Below, piece by piece: positions 51,982 to 61,745 of a stretch of DNA of 64,000 bases (the stretch's first letter is position 1; each line of letters starts with the position of its first letter). Below the pieces are notes generated by a model. The model was given only the letters and a program-made list of their open reading frames with translations. It had not been told where the DNA came from and made no database searches. Both the position numbers and the translations under genes were made by a program. The stretch spans positions 3,791,001 through 3,855,000 of the forward strand of contig NC_009675.1 of the NCBI RefSeq assembly GCF_000017505.1, read 5' to 3'. Source of the stretch: Anaeromyxobacter sp. Fw109-5. GTDB taxonomy: Bacteria; Myxococcota; Myxococcia; Myxococcales; Anaeromyxobacteraceae.

Positions 51982-52461
51982 TCAAGCCAGCCTCGAGAAC
52001 GCAGAGAATCGCTTCTCCAACTCCTTGGCCATGCGGCCGTCAAGTTCGAACGGACCCTTCTGGAACCGAGCCACGTATGGCTTGAAGCTCTCGGGGCCAT
52101 GCAGCAGTTCGACGAGGCCGCGCAACGTCGGGCACTGCTCGACCGGCGGAGCATAGACTGCTTCGCAGGGCCAGCCGACCGGCCACCGGAGTGACCCGTC
52201 CCAGTCTCGGTAGAAGTAGTCGCGAATCGTCTTTCCGTCCGGCATCGGCAGGAGCCTCACCCCATCCACAACCTTGCCGCGCATGGCCTGAGCCCCATAG
52301 ACATCGCCCGTACCCTCGGGAACGTAGATCGCGATCAGGTCATCGGTGCCGACGAGATCACTCGCCATGTCCTGCAGCAACTGGTCCGCCCCGTGAGGCA
52401 CGCAAACGTGCTGCTGATCCGCCCCGAACCCGAACATCGGTTCGATGTACCGAAATCTCAT
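51982..52461 (-). CDS. Unknown protein, third gene of the NTPase operon
   Basis: The product is 159 residues, soluble and acidic: [40 protein letters not shown] and [20 protein letters not shown]. No family recognised and no membrane segment. It starts 12 bp after the 432-residue gene, so it is part of the same transcript as the giant NTPase. The middle ([20 protein letters not shown]) is rich in aromatics. Role inferred only from context: an accessory part of that system. Confidence 0.7.
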   Translation of the reverse strand: MRFRYIEPMFGFGADQQHVCVPHGADQLLQDMASDLVGTDDLIAIYVPEGTGDVYGAQAMRGKVVDGVRLLPMPDGKTIRDYFYRDWDGSLRWPVGWPCEAVYAPPVEQCPTLRGLVELLHGPESFKPYVARFQKGPFELDGRMAKELEKRFSAFSRLA

Positions 52462-52473
52462 CGCTTCGCCCTC

Positions 52474-53772
52474 CTACAGGTCCGCCAGTTCCTCCTCCAG
52501 TTCCAGCACGTCCTTCACGGTCCTCCACGACACATAGTGCCCGTGCGACAGCGCGTTCCGCAGGAGCATCAGTCGAGTCTCCGGCGACTCGCGGCCTCCC
52601 AGCTCCGGCGCCGCCCTGAGCACTTCACCGAGCGAGGCGAAACACCAAGCGTCGTGCGGAATCGCCGGGCAGCCAGCAGGGTAATACGTGCACTCCCGCA
52701 GGCTCCCCTGCTTGAAGCGTTGAAGAAGCCCGGGAGCATCGGTCAGTCGCCCCTCGAGCTGCCCGTGTTTGCGCCACAGCGACGCCACCAACGTGGACTC
52801 GAGGTCGAAGCAACGACGCAACACCTCGTTCGCCAACGGACCGTTCACCATCGCCGCACGAAGAACGTGGCGGGCAGCATGGCTGGGCTCGGCGTGGAGA
52901 AGCGCCCGCGCGAGCCAGGGAGCTGGTCGCGACCGACGCTCTCCTACGGGTCGCCAGAGCAGCCCGGCGTGCCTCAGCCTGGCGTCGAGCCCCGCGGCCG
53001 AACCGGGGCTGGCGGTCGGCTCTCCGAGCAGGTGCGTCGCCATCGGGCGGAGAGCATCAGCTTCGACCCGGGCGACGCGGGCTGACGCCCAGTCATTCAG
53101 CGCTGCTTCGAGGTGATCGTCGGCAAAAAGGCCGACTCTTCCGACGACTTCGTCGAGCTCCTGCGCGATCCCCAGGTCGCCGGCCGCCTCCCAGACGAGG
53201 CGGGATGCCACGTAGGCGCGCCAAAGGCGCTCGGAGCCGCGCACGGCCTCCTGAAGAACGCCGTCGGCAAGGCAGCCGACACTGAAATCACGCGAATGCG
53301 AGACCGCCTCGCCGGCGTGAAGGACCACGATGCAGGCCGTGGGCCGCTCGCCGACCTTGGCGCAGTTCTCCAGGAACTCCTGAGCCTCGTCTCGGATGGC
53401 GGGTCCGTCTCTTCCGGCCCGCACCACGACGAGCCAGTACGCCGAGCTGAGCACCCGGCCGGCCGCCCTGAGCCGCTCGGTTTGGGTTCGGGATGCGGGC
53501 GTCTCGAGCGCCTCCAGAAGCATCGCCTCGAAAGCCCCGCCGACCTCGAGGAACTCGAACCTCAGCCGGCTGGCATCCGGCTCGTGAGCCCGCGCCTCGC
53601 GCTGCACACTCTCGACCACGAGTTGCTCACACTCTCCCGTTGGAAGCCGCACCAGGGCGACGCGCGTGCCGCCCTCGTCCCAGGGACGCGACGCCATCCA
53701 GAACGACAGGAGGTGCGCTTCTCGGAAGCGCCAGCTGCCGGAGAACCCGGCCAGCGTGACTGGGACGTTCAT
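52474..53772 (-). CDS. Unknown protein, second gene of the NTPase operon
   Basis: A 432-residue soluble protein. It opens MNVPVTLAGFSGSWRFREAH and contains a helical centre (LWRAYVASRLVWEAAGDLGI) and a C-terminal part with RECTYYPAGCPAIPHDAWCF and ALSHGHYVSWRTVKDVLELE. I recognise no catalytic signature. It begins three bases after the NTPase stop, so the two are translated together. Length and lack of domain likeness fit a partner or effector-type subunit; that is inference. Confidence 0.75.
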   Translation of the reverse strand: MNVPVTLAGFSGSWRFREAHLLSFWMASRPWDEGGTRVALVRLPTGECEQLVVESVQREARAHEPDASRLRFEFLEVGGAFEAMLLEALETPASRTQTERLRAAGRVLSSAYWLVVVRAGRDGPAIRDEAQEFLENCAKVGERPTACIVVLHAGEAVSHSRDFSVGCLADGVLQEAVRGSERLWRAYVASRLVWEAAGDLGIAQELDEVVGRVGLFADDHLEAALNDWASARVARVEADALRPMATHLLGEPTASPGSAAGLDARLRHAGLLWRPVGERRSRPAPWLARALLHAEPSHAARHVLRAAMVNGPLANEVLRRCFDLESTLVASLWRKHGQLEGRLTDAPGLLQRFKQGSLRECTYYPAGCPAIPHDAWCFASLGEVLRAAPELGGRESPETRLMLLRNALSHGHYVSWRTVKDVLELEEELADL

Positions 53773-53775
53773 CGG

Positions 53776-56700
53776 TCAGGGCAGCAAGGCCCGTGCGAGG
53801 GCGTACATGCGATCGTCCTTCGGCGCTACCGACAGACGGCGGAGTGGATCCTCGTCGCGCTCGGCTCCCCCTGTCGGAGCGAGGCCGAGCGCGACCAACA
53901 CGGCGACCGCCACGCGGTCGCCACGACTCGTCGGATCGACCGCTGGCACGTCCAGCGTGGGTCTGTAGAGATCGTCCCAAAGCTCGGCGAGATCCTCGCT
54001 GGGCCGCTGGGACTGGTACGCGGTCGTCACGCCGACGTGTGCGAGCATGCGGAGGATCTCTCGCTCGCGGGGGGATAGCGAGATGGCCGGATCCGCGCCG
54101 GCCAGGGCCGCAGCCAGGCGCGGCTCTGCCGCAGTCGTAGCGCTGATCGCCGACTCGAGCTTGTCGCGGCCGATCTCGATCCCGCCCTCGGAGGTCCCGA
54201 GGAGGTGCCGCTCCAGTTCCGCAAGAAGGAGCGGAATTCCACTGGTCGCGTGCTGAATCCGGTCGCGCCAGTCCAGCTGCTCGAAGCCGAGTGCGCGGAC
54301 CTTGCTGAACCACCAGTCCAGCGTCGGCCCGCCGAGCCGCCCGAGCCCGACGATTTCGAACATGTCGTCGCTCTCGATCTGGCGGGTGTATGCCCACCGC
54401 AGCGCATCGGCTCCCCCCAGGAAGAGCGGCGCCGGCTTCTCCCTGGCTCGCTTCGATGCGATGCGCTGAATGGCGTCGGGCGCGGCGCCGATCACGGCCA
54501 CGCGTTCCCGCCCCAGCCCCCGATCCGCCTTCGTTGGTGTATGGCAGGCATCGGGAGGAATGCCGAGCCGGTCGGCGAAGCCACCACTGCGATGCGCCAC
54601 GGCGGCAGGCCAGTGCGATCCGACCACGGCCGCTTCGATCCGTACGTGCCTATCCGGCGGCCTGCAGGTTGCGTCCCGAAGCAGGTCGAGTTCTCGTGGC
54701 GTCACCAGCGCCCTCGGTGCTTCGGCCGCGACGCCGGCACCACGCCGGCGGAGTGCCGCGATGTCGGCACGGATTGCGCCTTCCGGGTCATCGGGGAGCA
54801 GGATCGCGAGGTGGTGGGGGAACCGGAGGTGGCACGCTGGCTGGCCGTCCGGTCCGCGCCTAATCAGCACCAGCTCCCGCGCCGCGAAGTCCTTGAGGAA
54901 CCGCTGAACTTCCAGCACTTGCGCCTCGGGCGCAGCGTGGAGCCACGCCAAGTCGCCATCGATCGCGCGCAAACGCTCGGTGACGAGCCGGTCGGCCTCA
55001 GCGAGGCCGTCGCCGGGAGCATGCTGTGCGAACTCTCCGAGGAGCGCGCTGAAGACCACGCGAGCTCGCGGACTGTCCTGGAAATTGTTCCGGACGACGA
55101 CCCGGATCTCCTCCCTCACCGGCTCTTCGTTGAACACCGCCGCAACGTCGGCGGCGGTCACTACCACGTGGTCCCGCTGACTCGGTCCGTATCGGCCCTC
55201 GAGGTGCTTGAGGAGAAGCTCGCCAAAGCGCAGGAGCACCACAGGCTGGCACCCGCACCTGTGCGCGATGGTCGTGGCCTGGGCCGATGCATCGATTCCC
55301 ATGCGGGCCAGAGGTCCAGCGATGAGCCGCGCCCCCTCGTCCAGCGTCAACGGCTTCAGCCGCAGCACGTCGCCCCAGTTGGCCCACGCTCCCTCGGCGG
55401 TGCTGGTGGTCCGGTACCCCGCGAAGACGAACCGGATGCGGGGAAGCATGGCGGCGTCGCGAAAACTCTCGACCTGGGTCCGCATCCGGAAGCTCAGGCA
55501 AGCCTCCCGTTCCCGATCGTACGCTTCGAGCTGCGCCTCCACGAACTTGTCGGCCTCGTCGAAGACGACCAGTAGGCTCTCAGCGGGGCGCTCGTCGACG
55601 AAGCGCTTCGCGAGCTGGACGAGTGCGTCGCCCGGGTTTCCTTCCAGCTTCAGACCATCAACCTTGAACCCGAGCCGTTCCGAGAGCTGTTCAGCGAACC
55701 GATCGACCACGTCCAGATCGGACTCCGCCCCCACGGCCGGGACGAACAGCACGCGCAGCGTGTTCCCGGAGGGCAGTTTCAGACCATCGCGCGTGTCGTG
55801 CACGTACCGAAGCAACGCGCTCTTGCCGAGCTTGCGGCCGGAGAAGAGGCGCGAGAAGGCGGGAGTCTGGGTGAGCTGCTCCGCCTCCACCCTGCGGCCG
55901 ACGTACATCTCCATCTGCACGTGCTGACCGTCGTGCATCGCAAAGGGCGTGAAGTGGGTCGACCACGCCTGCTGCTCGAGGATGACCTCCAGCAGCGCGA
56001 CCAATCCGCTCGGCCGGCGCCCGCCCAGGTTGAGGATGCGGCAGAGGTCCAGGTCGTCGATGATGGCCGCAGCCAGACCCCTGCGACGGAACTCCTTGAG
56101 TGCTGCCTGCCTGCCGGCTTCCGACACCAGCGGTGCCAGCACTGCGTAGAGGTTCTCCTTCCCCAGCTTGTCGACCACGCCAGCGGTAGCGTGCTCGAAG
56201 TTTGGCTGCTTGGGGTTTGTGGGAGCGACGAGGACGCAGAGGTTAGAGAACCTCCCGAGCTGCGGAAGGTAGGTCGGGTTGTACGGCCTGAGGAGCTTGC
56301 GCAACTCGACCGTCGGGATGACGTGCTCCTTCGCCTGATTCCACCGCTTCTCGGCACCCTCGACAACCTGCTCCACGAACTTGGTGCGGAGCTGGCGGTC
56401 CGGTCCCACCACCACCCCCGTCACGCCCCGCCGCCACGTCTCAAACAGCTCCCCAGGCTCGGCCGAGATCGCCGCGAGGGGGTTGGCGTACCGGCTCCGG
56501 GCCTCCTTCCTCCAGGCGGTCTCGCGAAGCGCCAACTCCGTGGTCGCCTCTCGGGACCCCTCCAGCAGAAGGTGCATCGCATCGCCCAGACGCCCCTCGG
56601 CCAGCGCCTGCTCGACCGGGGCCTTCTGCTCTGCTCTTGCCCGCGCGCGCAAGTACTCGAGGAGCTCCGTCTTGGAGTGGTCGGCGAACTCGCGGACCTC

Positions 56701-59553
56701 GCGGAGCCATGCTCGACATAGGACAGGATCGAACTCGCGAGCCGGTTGCGCCGCCAGCCCTTGGACCTCCTGGAGCACACCGCGGACCTGCTCCCGGCTG
56801 CGCGATGCAAGCTCGTCCAGCACGCTCCACGAATTCTTGAGTGCGTCGATTTCCTCGAAGAGCGCCACCTCGTCGTCGAGGCGCGCCGTCTTCGGGACGA
56901 TCGCGCCCGTGTTCGACCCGAGGCGCGACATCAACCACCGCCGGCTGGGCACCGCGAGCAGTCGAAGGAGCTGCCTGGCCGGCGCCATCCCTTCGGCAGT
57001 CGTGGGCTCCGGTGGCGAGAGCAGGATAGCGGCGGCGCGCACGGGGTCCGAGACCTCGTCCAGACCAGCCACGACTGCATCGAGCGGGGAGCCCTGCTCG
57101 ATCGTGATGCCGTCGACGGCCGAGAGCAGATCGGGACGACCCAGGAGCAGCCGGAGGGAGAGACCGGGGGCCGCTTCGATCGGCTCTCCACGCATCAGCG
57201 CGACGAGAGCCAACCGGCAGAGTTCCTCGTCGGAGGTTTCGAGCGGCTGCGCCGTCAGCTTGCGCAGGGCCTCCACCGGGATCGCATCGTGGCCGTTTCC
57301 GTGCCCGTGTTGCTGGAGCGACTCGGCAGCTTCGTTGACACCCATTGCCAGGTCGGCGATGCGGCGCGCTGCCCGGTCCATCTTGTTGCGATCGTCGAAA
57401 CGAGCGCCGGCTGCGTCCGCGATCTCCTCGTGCATTCGCACGAGTGCCCCGATGCTGCGACGCATCTCCAGCGGATCCCACAGGGCCCGCCCACCCTTCG
57501 ACACCGGGAACAAGGCGCGGAGCGTGGGCTCAGCCTGTTCGATGAAGCGAGTCCAGGCATCGCGGCAATGCTTGCGCGGGAGCTTGGCGCCCGCGGCATT
57601 CCAGTGCGCCACCACCTCTCGGTGGAACTGAGCGCGGAGTTCGTCGAGACGAGCCGGCGAGTGAGCTGCGGCAGCCGCGTCGGAGGCGAGAGCGGCCTGC
57701 ATTCGGGGCACGGGATCGAGCCCCATGCTCCCCAACTTGAAGAGCGCCAGAATCGCGTTGCGGAGCGCCGAATCCCTGAAGGCCGCGGCATCGACCAGTT
57801 CTCTGGCCCGCTCCAACGTGATGGGCGTCTCTCGCGACGGCCGCACCGCCTCCAGGAAGAGCTCGATCCGGCGCCACGGTCCGCCCTCGGGGAGCACTTC
57901 CCTGAGGGACGAGGAACGGTCCGGATAGGACCCCGACGTCGGCGAGTTCGGCGCGGACAGAAGCTCCGCAAGTGCCCGAACAGCCGGTGCCGAACTCTTC
58001 GGCGCTGCCCCCAGCTCACCCAGGGCTCGTGCAAAGATCGCCAGTTCGGGCAGCCGAAGCGGAACCATCGCCGCGCCGGCCTCCTCGCGGAGCTTGTCCG
58101 CGAAGTCCGCATTTCTCCAGGGAACTCGCTCGCAACGCCCAGCCGGCGAGATCCAGGAGCTGGCCGCGAACTCGGAATAGCTCCGCAAGTGGCCGGGCAA
58201 CTCGGGCGCGGGGGGCGGGGGCGCCCGGTAGGCGGCAGCGGAGCCGTGCGGTCCGGCTTCGCTCGCGGGCAGCGGCTCGGGGTCGCCTCTCAAGACCACC
58301 TGCTCCGCCGCGTCCGAACGCTCCTCAACCACCGGGATGGTGACATGTTCGGAGAGGTCCTGCGGCGCCGCCAAAGCGGGTTTCGCCTGAGCCGACGGCA
58401 GCTCCCCCGACGGCAGCTCCACCTGCGGATCTCCCGACGCGTCCTCAGAAGGAGCGTTCGCTTCCTGCTGCGCAAGCGGCGCAACGCTCGCGCTCGGTGA
58501 GGACGGCTCGGAGTCCCGGTCGACCGGAACCGCCGAGGGACAGGGCTCTGTCGACGCCGCCCCGCCCGGTTCGTTTCGAAGTGCGGCGATCGCGTCCATC
58601 GCCTCGCGCACGGCGCGCTCGGCCGCTTCGAGCGGTGCGGCCTGTCTGCGCCGCTCCGCCATGTTCGACGGCGGTCGGGTGAGCGGTTCGGCCTCGGTCA
58701 GGATCGTAGCGAGGCGCCTGATCACGCAGGCCGCCTCGCCCTTGGCACTGCACGTTGTAGACGCGGCCTTCCAACCAGCTATCGCCTCGTCAACTTCGAA
58801 GAAGGCCGACACGGATGCAGGTACCGCGTCGAGCGCGCCTAGGGCGCCCGCCAGCGCGGACTCGGCGGCAGCGGCCTCTGCCGCGCTCTCGGACTCCCGC
58901 ATCCGTTCGCCGTGCATCGCCTTGAGCGCCGCGACGAATTCGTCGAGCGTCGCCCATTCCGCGGCATCGCACCCGAGCGTCCGTGCCTCATCGATGATGC
59001 GGCGCCAGAGCGGAGCGAGCTTCTCCTGTGGAGTCGGCCCAATCGGCGTGGGTAAAGGAAGCGAGCGAAGCACACTCAGATCCGCGTACCGTCCGGCGAC
59101 CGCGCAGACAAGCAACGTGGCCTCGCGCTGGGTAAGCGCGGTTGTCTGCGCGCTGAGGTCGGCGACCAACTGCTCGACGACCCCGGGCACCCACTCACCC
59201 AGCGGCTTCGTGAGCGCGAGCGGTTCGTGCTGGATGCCTGCGGCCTCAACCAACCGGAAGGCTCGCTCGGTTTCATCGCGGTGGAGCCCCATCCACGCCG
59301 TGGTGACAGCGACGGCGAGGGGAAGGTGGAACCGGTCGGTGCAGGCCGAAGCAACGAGAGACACCACCTTCTGAATGGGGCCGCTGTGCGGCTTTCGGAA
59401 ACCGTCGATGGCGATCGCCGCGTCGATCGCTTCATTGAGCAGCTTCTGGATTTCGCTGTGGAGGTCGCGGCGTTGTCGAAGCGTGACCTCGACCAGTGCC
59501 TTCAACTCAGGAGCCGGAATGCTCTTGAGAATGTCAACGACGGTTCGGCTCAT
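53776..59553 (-). CDS. Giant P-loop NTPase (1925 aa), putative conflict-system protein
   Basis: Start ATG 59553; the open frame extends 20 codons further without likeness. A P-loop ATPase lies at residues 1225-1500: Walker A FSGRKLGKSALLRYVHD (Lys1244), Walker B SLLVVFDEADKFVEAQ (Asp1332-Glu1333), and IRFVFAGYRTTSTAEGAW as a sensor strand. It resembles the STAND-like GGRQLGKSALL ATPases of prokaryotic conflict systems. Before it are a helical N-terminal region (1-330), a proline-rich linker (about 330-460), a further helical region, and a module with NLYAVLAPLVSEAGRQAAL and GLAAAIIDDLDLCRILNLGG. After the ATPase come winged-helix-like and helical parts. No nuclease, TIR or protease signature was recognised. 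First gene of a three-gene operon. Confidence 0.85.
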   Translation of the reverse strand: MSRTVVDILKSIPAPELKALVEVTLRQRRDLHSEIQKLLNEAIDAAIAIDGFRKPHSGPIQKVVSLVASACTDRFHLPLAVAVTTAWMGLHRDETERAFRLVEAAGIQHEPLALTKPLGEWVPGVVEQLVADLSAQTTALTQREATLLVCAVAGRYADLSVLRSLPLPTPIGPTPQEKLAPLWRRIIDEARTLGCDAAEWATLDEFVAALKAMHGERMRESESAAEAAAAESALAGALGALDAVPASVSAFFEVDEAIAGWKAASTTCSAKGEAACVIRRLATILTEAEPLTRPPSNMAERRRQAAPLEAAERAVREAMDAIAALRNEPGGAASTEPCPSAVPVDRDSEPSSPSASVAPLAQQEANAPSEDASGDPQVELPSGELPSAQAKPALAAPQDLSEHVTIPVVEERSDAAEQVVLRGDPEPLPASEAGPHGSAAAYRAPPPPAPELPGHLRSYSEFAASSWISPAGRCERVPWRNADFADKLREEAGAAMVPLRLPELAIFARALGELGAAPKSSAPAVRALAELLSAPNSPTSGSYPDRSSSLREVLPEGGPWRRIELFLEAVRPSRETPITLERARELVDAAAFRDSALRNAILALFKLGSMGLDPVPRMQAALASDAAAAAHSPARLDELRAQFHREVVAHWNAAGAKLPRKHCRDAWTRFIEQAEPTLRALFPVSKGGRALWDPLEMRRSIGALVRMHEEIADAAGARFDDRNKMDRAARRIADLAMGVNEAAESLQQHGHGNGHDAIPVEALRKLTAQPLETSDEELCRLALVALMRGEPIEAAPGLSLRLLLGRPDLLSAVDGITIEQGSPLDAVVAGLDEVSDPVRAAAILLSPPEPTTAEGMAPARQLLRLLAVPSRRWLMSRLGSNTGAIVPKTARLDDEVALFEEIDALKNSWSVLDELASRSREQVRGVLQEVQGLAAQPAREFDPVLCRAWLREVREFADHSKTELLEYLRARARAEQKAPVEQALAEGRLGDAMHLLLEGSREATTELALRETAWRKEARSRYANPLAAISAEPGELFETWRRGVTGVVVGPDRQLRTKFVEQVVEGAEKRWNQAKEHVIPTVELRKLLRPYNPTYLPQLGRFSNLCVLVAPTNPKQPNFEHATAGVVDKLGKENLYAVLAPLVSEAGRQAALKEFRRRGLAAAIIDDLDLCRILNLGGRRPSGLVALLEVILEQQAWSTHFTPFAMHDGQHVQMEMYVGRRVEAEQLTQTPAFSRLFSGRKLGKSALLRYVHDTRDGLKLPSGNTLRVLFVPAVGAESDLDVVDRFAEQLSERLGFKVDGLKLEGNPGDALVQLAKRFVDERPAESLLVVFDEADKFVEAQLEAYDREREACLSFRMRTQVESFRDAAMLPRIRFVFAGYRTTSTAEGAWANWGDVLRLKPLTLDEGARLIAGPLARMGIDASAQATTIAHRCGCQPVVLLRFGELLLKHLEGRYGPSQRDHVVVTAADVAAVFNEEPVREEIRVVVRNNFQDSPRARVVFSALLGEFAQHAPGDGLAEADRLVTERLRAIDGDLAWLHAAPEAQVLEVQRFLKDFAARELVLIRRGPDGQPACHLRFPHHLAILLPDDPEGAIRADIAALRRRGAGVAAEAPRALVTPRELDLLRDATCRPPDRHVRIEAAVVGSHWPAAVAHRSGGFADRLGIPPDACHTPTKADRGLGRERVAVIGAAPDAIQRIASKRAREKPAPLFLGGADALRWAYTRQIESDDMFEIVGLGRLGGPTLDWWFSKVRALGFEQLDWRDRIQHATSGIPLLLAELERHLLGTSEGGIEIGRDKLESAISATTAAEPRLAAALAGADPAISLSPREREILRMLAHVGVTTAYQSQRPSEDLAELWDDLYRPTLDVPAVDPTSRGDRVAVAVLVALGLAPTGGAERDEDPLRRLSVAPKDDRMYALARALLP

Positions 59554-59732
59554 CCCCGTCCCCCGCGCCCGGCTTCTTACCCGGCGTCTACGTCCCCGCG
59601 TATGGGTGAACATCTTAGGTCAACGTCGGACATGACGGACCTAGGATTGCGATGCCGCGTGTCCCGTCTGCCGGGGACTCGCCGCTCGGGCGAGGTTGTG
59701 CGCTACGCCGCGCCTTGCGTTTGCCTAAGGAA

Positions 59733-60311
59733 TCACGCGCGTGATCGACCGTGCGCCTCGCGGCGAGGGCGCGCAGCTAGCGGTTCGGCAGTGTCAGAAG
59801 ACGTACCAAGTGTACCTATCGTCACGGGCACGAGCAGCCCGAGCCGGTTCACCCCGCCGACCACGAACTGGAGCCTCGGCATGACCGACACCGTCCAGTG
59901 GTCCGTGACCTGCCACTCGACCCCTGCCACCGGGGCGAGCACGAGGGAGTCCGTCGCGCGGTCCCGCAGGCCCAGCCCGAAGCTGTGCTCGTTCCCGGGA
60001 ACGGAGACGTCCATCAGATCGCGCCGCGCCGTCCCGGCGGCGCTCCCCATCTGGACGTTCGCGTAAGTAGTCCGCGGGCGCCTCCCAGAACCCGGTCGCG
60101 GCGGCTCGATTCTGTTCGAGATCGCGTACCGGATCCCCGCCGTACCGCCTGCTCCGGTTCCGTGCGTGCTCGAGCCGGTTCCCTGCGATGACGAGGCAGC
60201 GAGGGCGGAGCCCGCTGGGCCGAGTTCGAGCGTGAGCGCGCCTCGGTCGGCCGCCGCCAGCGTGGGCGTGTGACCGAGTGCAGCGGCGACGATGACGGCC
60301 CGAACGCCCAA
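59733..60311 (-). CDS. Putative exported protein, possibly decayed
   Basis: A 192-residue frame with a signal-like start (GVRAVIVAAALGHTPTLAAA) at a TTG codon, then GALTLELGPAGSALAASSSQ, a glycine/threonine-rich stretch, GIRYAISNRIE, and a second half with alternating residues (FGLGLRDRATDSLVLAPVAG; HWTVSVMPRLQFVVGG) typical of outer-membrane beta strands. The central part PPRPGSGRRPRTTYANVQMG does not fit this pattern, so a small deletion or frame change may lie there. Lies between the NTPase operon and transposase pieces. Confidence 0.4.
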   Translation of the reverse strand: MGVRAVIVAAALGHTPTLAAADRGALTLELGPAGSALAASSSQGTGSSTHGTGAGGTAGIRYAISNRIEPPRPGSGRRPRTTYANVQMGSAAGTARRDLMDVSVPGNEHSFGLGLRDRATDSLVLAPVAGVEWQVTDHWTVSVMPRLQFVVGGVNRLGLLVPVTIGTLGTSSDTAEPLAARPRREAHGRSRA

Positions 60312-60343
60312 GCTTGGCCCCCGTTCAGACTCGGGTTTCGCCG

Positions 60344-61084
60344 TTACGCAGCGAGTCGGAGCCGCGATTCTCGCGACCAGGCGCGCGGCGGCCGACGTTT
60401 GCGTAAGTTGGCGAGACTCCGACGTGGATCAAGAACGTCGAGGGGCATGAGCGCACGCTGCGCGGCGCGAAGGACGTCGGCGAAGCAGAGGCCGTGCTTG
60501 TGGCGGTACCAGGGCCGCAGTGGCGGCGCGGCGATCCGCGAGCGGTGGATGCCCTCCGCGAACCAGAGGACGAGGGTGGTGTAGACGAGGCCGACGAACG
60601 GCGCGGTGCGCTCGACGGCGGCGCGCTTGCGGGCGCTGGAGTCGCCGAAACCGAGGAGCTGCTTGAGGTCGCGGAAGCAGACCTCGATCGCCCAACGGCC
60701 GGCATAGGTCTCGAGGATCGTCGGGACGTCGATGGTGGGGTCGGAAGCGAAGAAGACGCGCATTCCGATTGCGCCGTCGTCCACCTTCACGACGACGATG
60801 CGAAGGAGACGGACGCCGCAAGCGCGGTACCACTGGGCGTCGACGGACTTGTAGCGAACGGTGCGTCGAACGCCGTAGAGGGTGGCCTCGCAGGAGAGCC
60901 ACGGTCGCCGCCCATCCTTGGCGATGGCTTCGGGCTTGGCCACGGGACGACCGCGCCTCGACGGGCGGCCTGGCTTTCGGGGCCGCGCCGCCGGGAGAGC
61001 GGTGAGCACGGCATCAGGCCGCATCGCACCGAACAACACGAAACTGTCGGGGAGTCCGCGCTGGACGTCTCGGAGATGGATCAT
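60344..61084 (-). mobile_element. IS4/IS701-type transposase, C-terminal part
   Basis: A 246-residue frame with DDE-transposase features: WLSCEATLYGVRRTVRYKSV, RVFFASDPTIDVPTILETYA and GRWAIEVCFRDLKQLLGFGD, the last holding the catalytic glutamate of the Y-(2)-R-(3)-E-(6)-K type. Complete relatives are about 450 residues. The N-terminal half is missing from this strand; a matching N-terminal piece lies adjacent but inverted (61117-61270). Non-functional as it stands. Confidence 0.75.
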
Positions 61085-61116
61085 GCGCTCCGCCCACCCG
61101 AGCCCGTCGTGGCAGG

Positions 61117-61270
61117 TCCCAAGACGTAGTCTTCACGGGTTGGGCCCTGACCAGCGGGCCGCATGCGGTGACGCAGGCGCTGGTGACGACCGGCGTCGCC
61201 GGCCGGCGCCACCACGAATCGTTCCACCGGTTCTTCTCGCGCGGCACCTGGAATCCCGACGAGGTCGGCC
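61117..61270 (+). mobile_element. IS4/IS701-type transposase, N-terminal piece in inverted orientation
   Basis: The forward strand encodes FTGWALTSGPHAVTQALVTT, GVAGRRHHESFHRFFSRGTW and NPDEVGRLLFSWI. This is the usual N-terminal region of the same transposase group (the HHESFHRFFSR block). It points away from the C-terminal piece on the opposite strand. Likeness stops at 61270. The arrangement implies an inversion, or pieces of two element copies brought together. Confidence 0.65.
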
Positions 61271-61745
61271 GGCTGCTCTTCAGTTGGATCGCCGGTGGGT
61301 GGGCTCGCGGACGCGCAGCGCCGGCTCCTCGACCTGGACGACGTCGAGCGGACGGAACCCGAATCCGACGTCCCACACGACCACCTTCTTCCCGATCGTG
61401 AAGTGGTTGCCGCGCACGGCGGCCTCGTACGGCGCGGACGCGAGTGCACCGGCGTCGCCGCCGACCCATGCCGCGATCGTCGCGGCGGCGGCGCACGCTC
61501 GGAGCGACGGCGCGACTCGGGAGGCGCTCACGGCTCGTGAGGGTAGCGCCGCGCGTGCGGTGGCCCGCGTCCATGCGACGGATGCCGGCGGGACGGCGAC
61601 GGACGCCGGACACGTCGACGAGCGGCACCCTCGGCCGCATCGCTGGGGGTGTCCGCAGGCGCGCTGCTCGCGAATCTCGAGAAATACCCGGAACGCAGTC
61701 TGTCCTCCCCGAGCCTCCATGTCGGATCACGGCCGGGCGGCGCGG
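61271..61745. other. Unassigned region with a coding-like reverse frame
   Basis: No gene recognised. The reverse strand has a stretch with balanced composition, TIAAWVGGDAGALASAPYEA, NHFTIGKKVVVWDVGFGFRP and DVVQVEEPALRVREP, ending at 61280. It might be the 3' end of a lost gene; upstream it is arginine- and alanine-rich. Confidence 0.3.
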
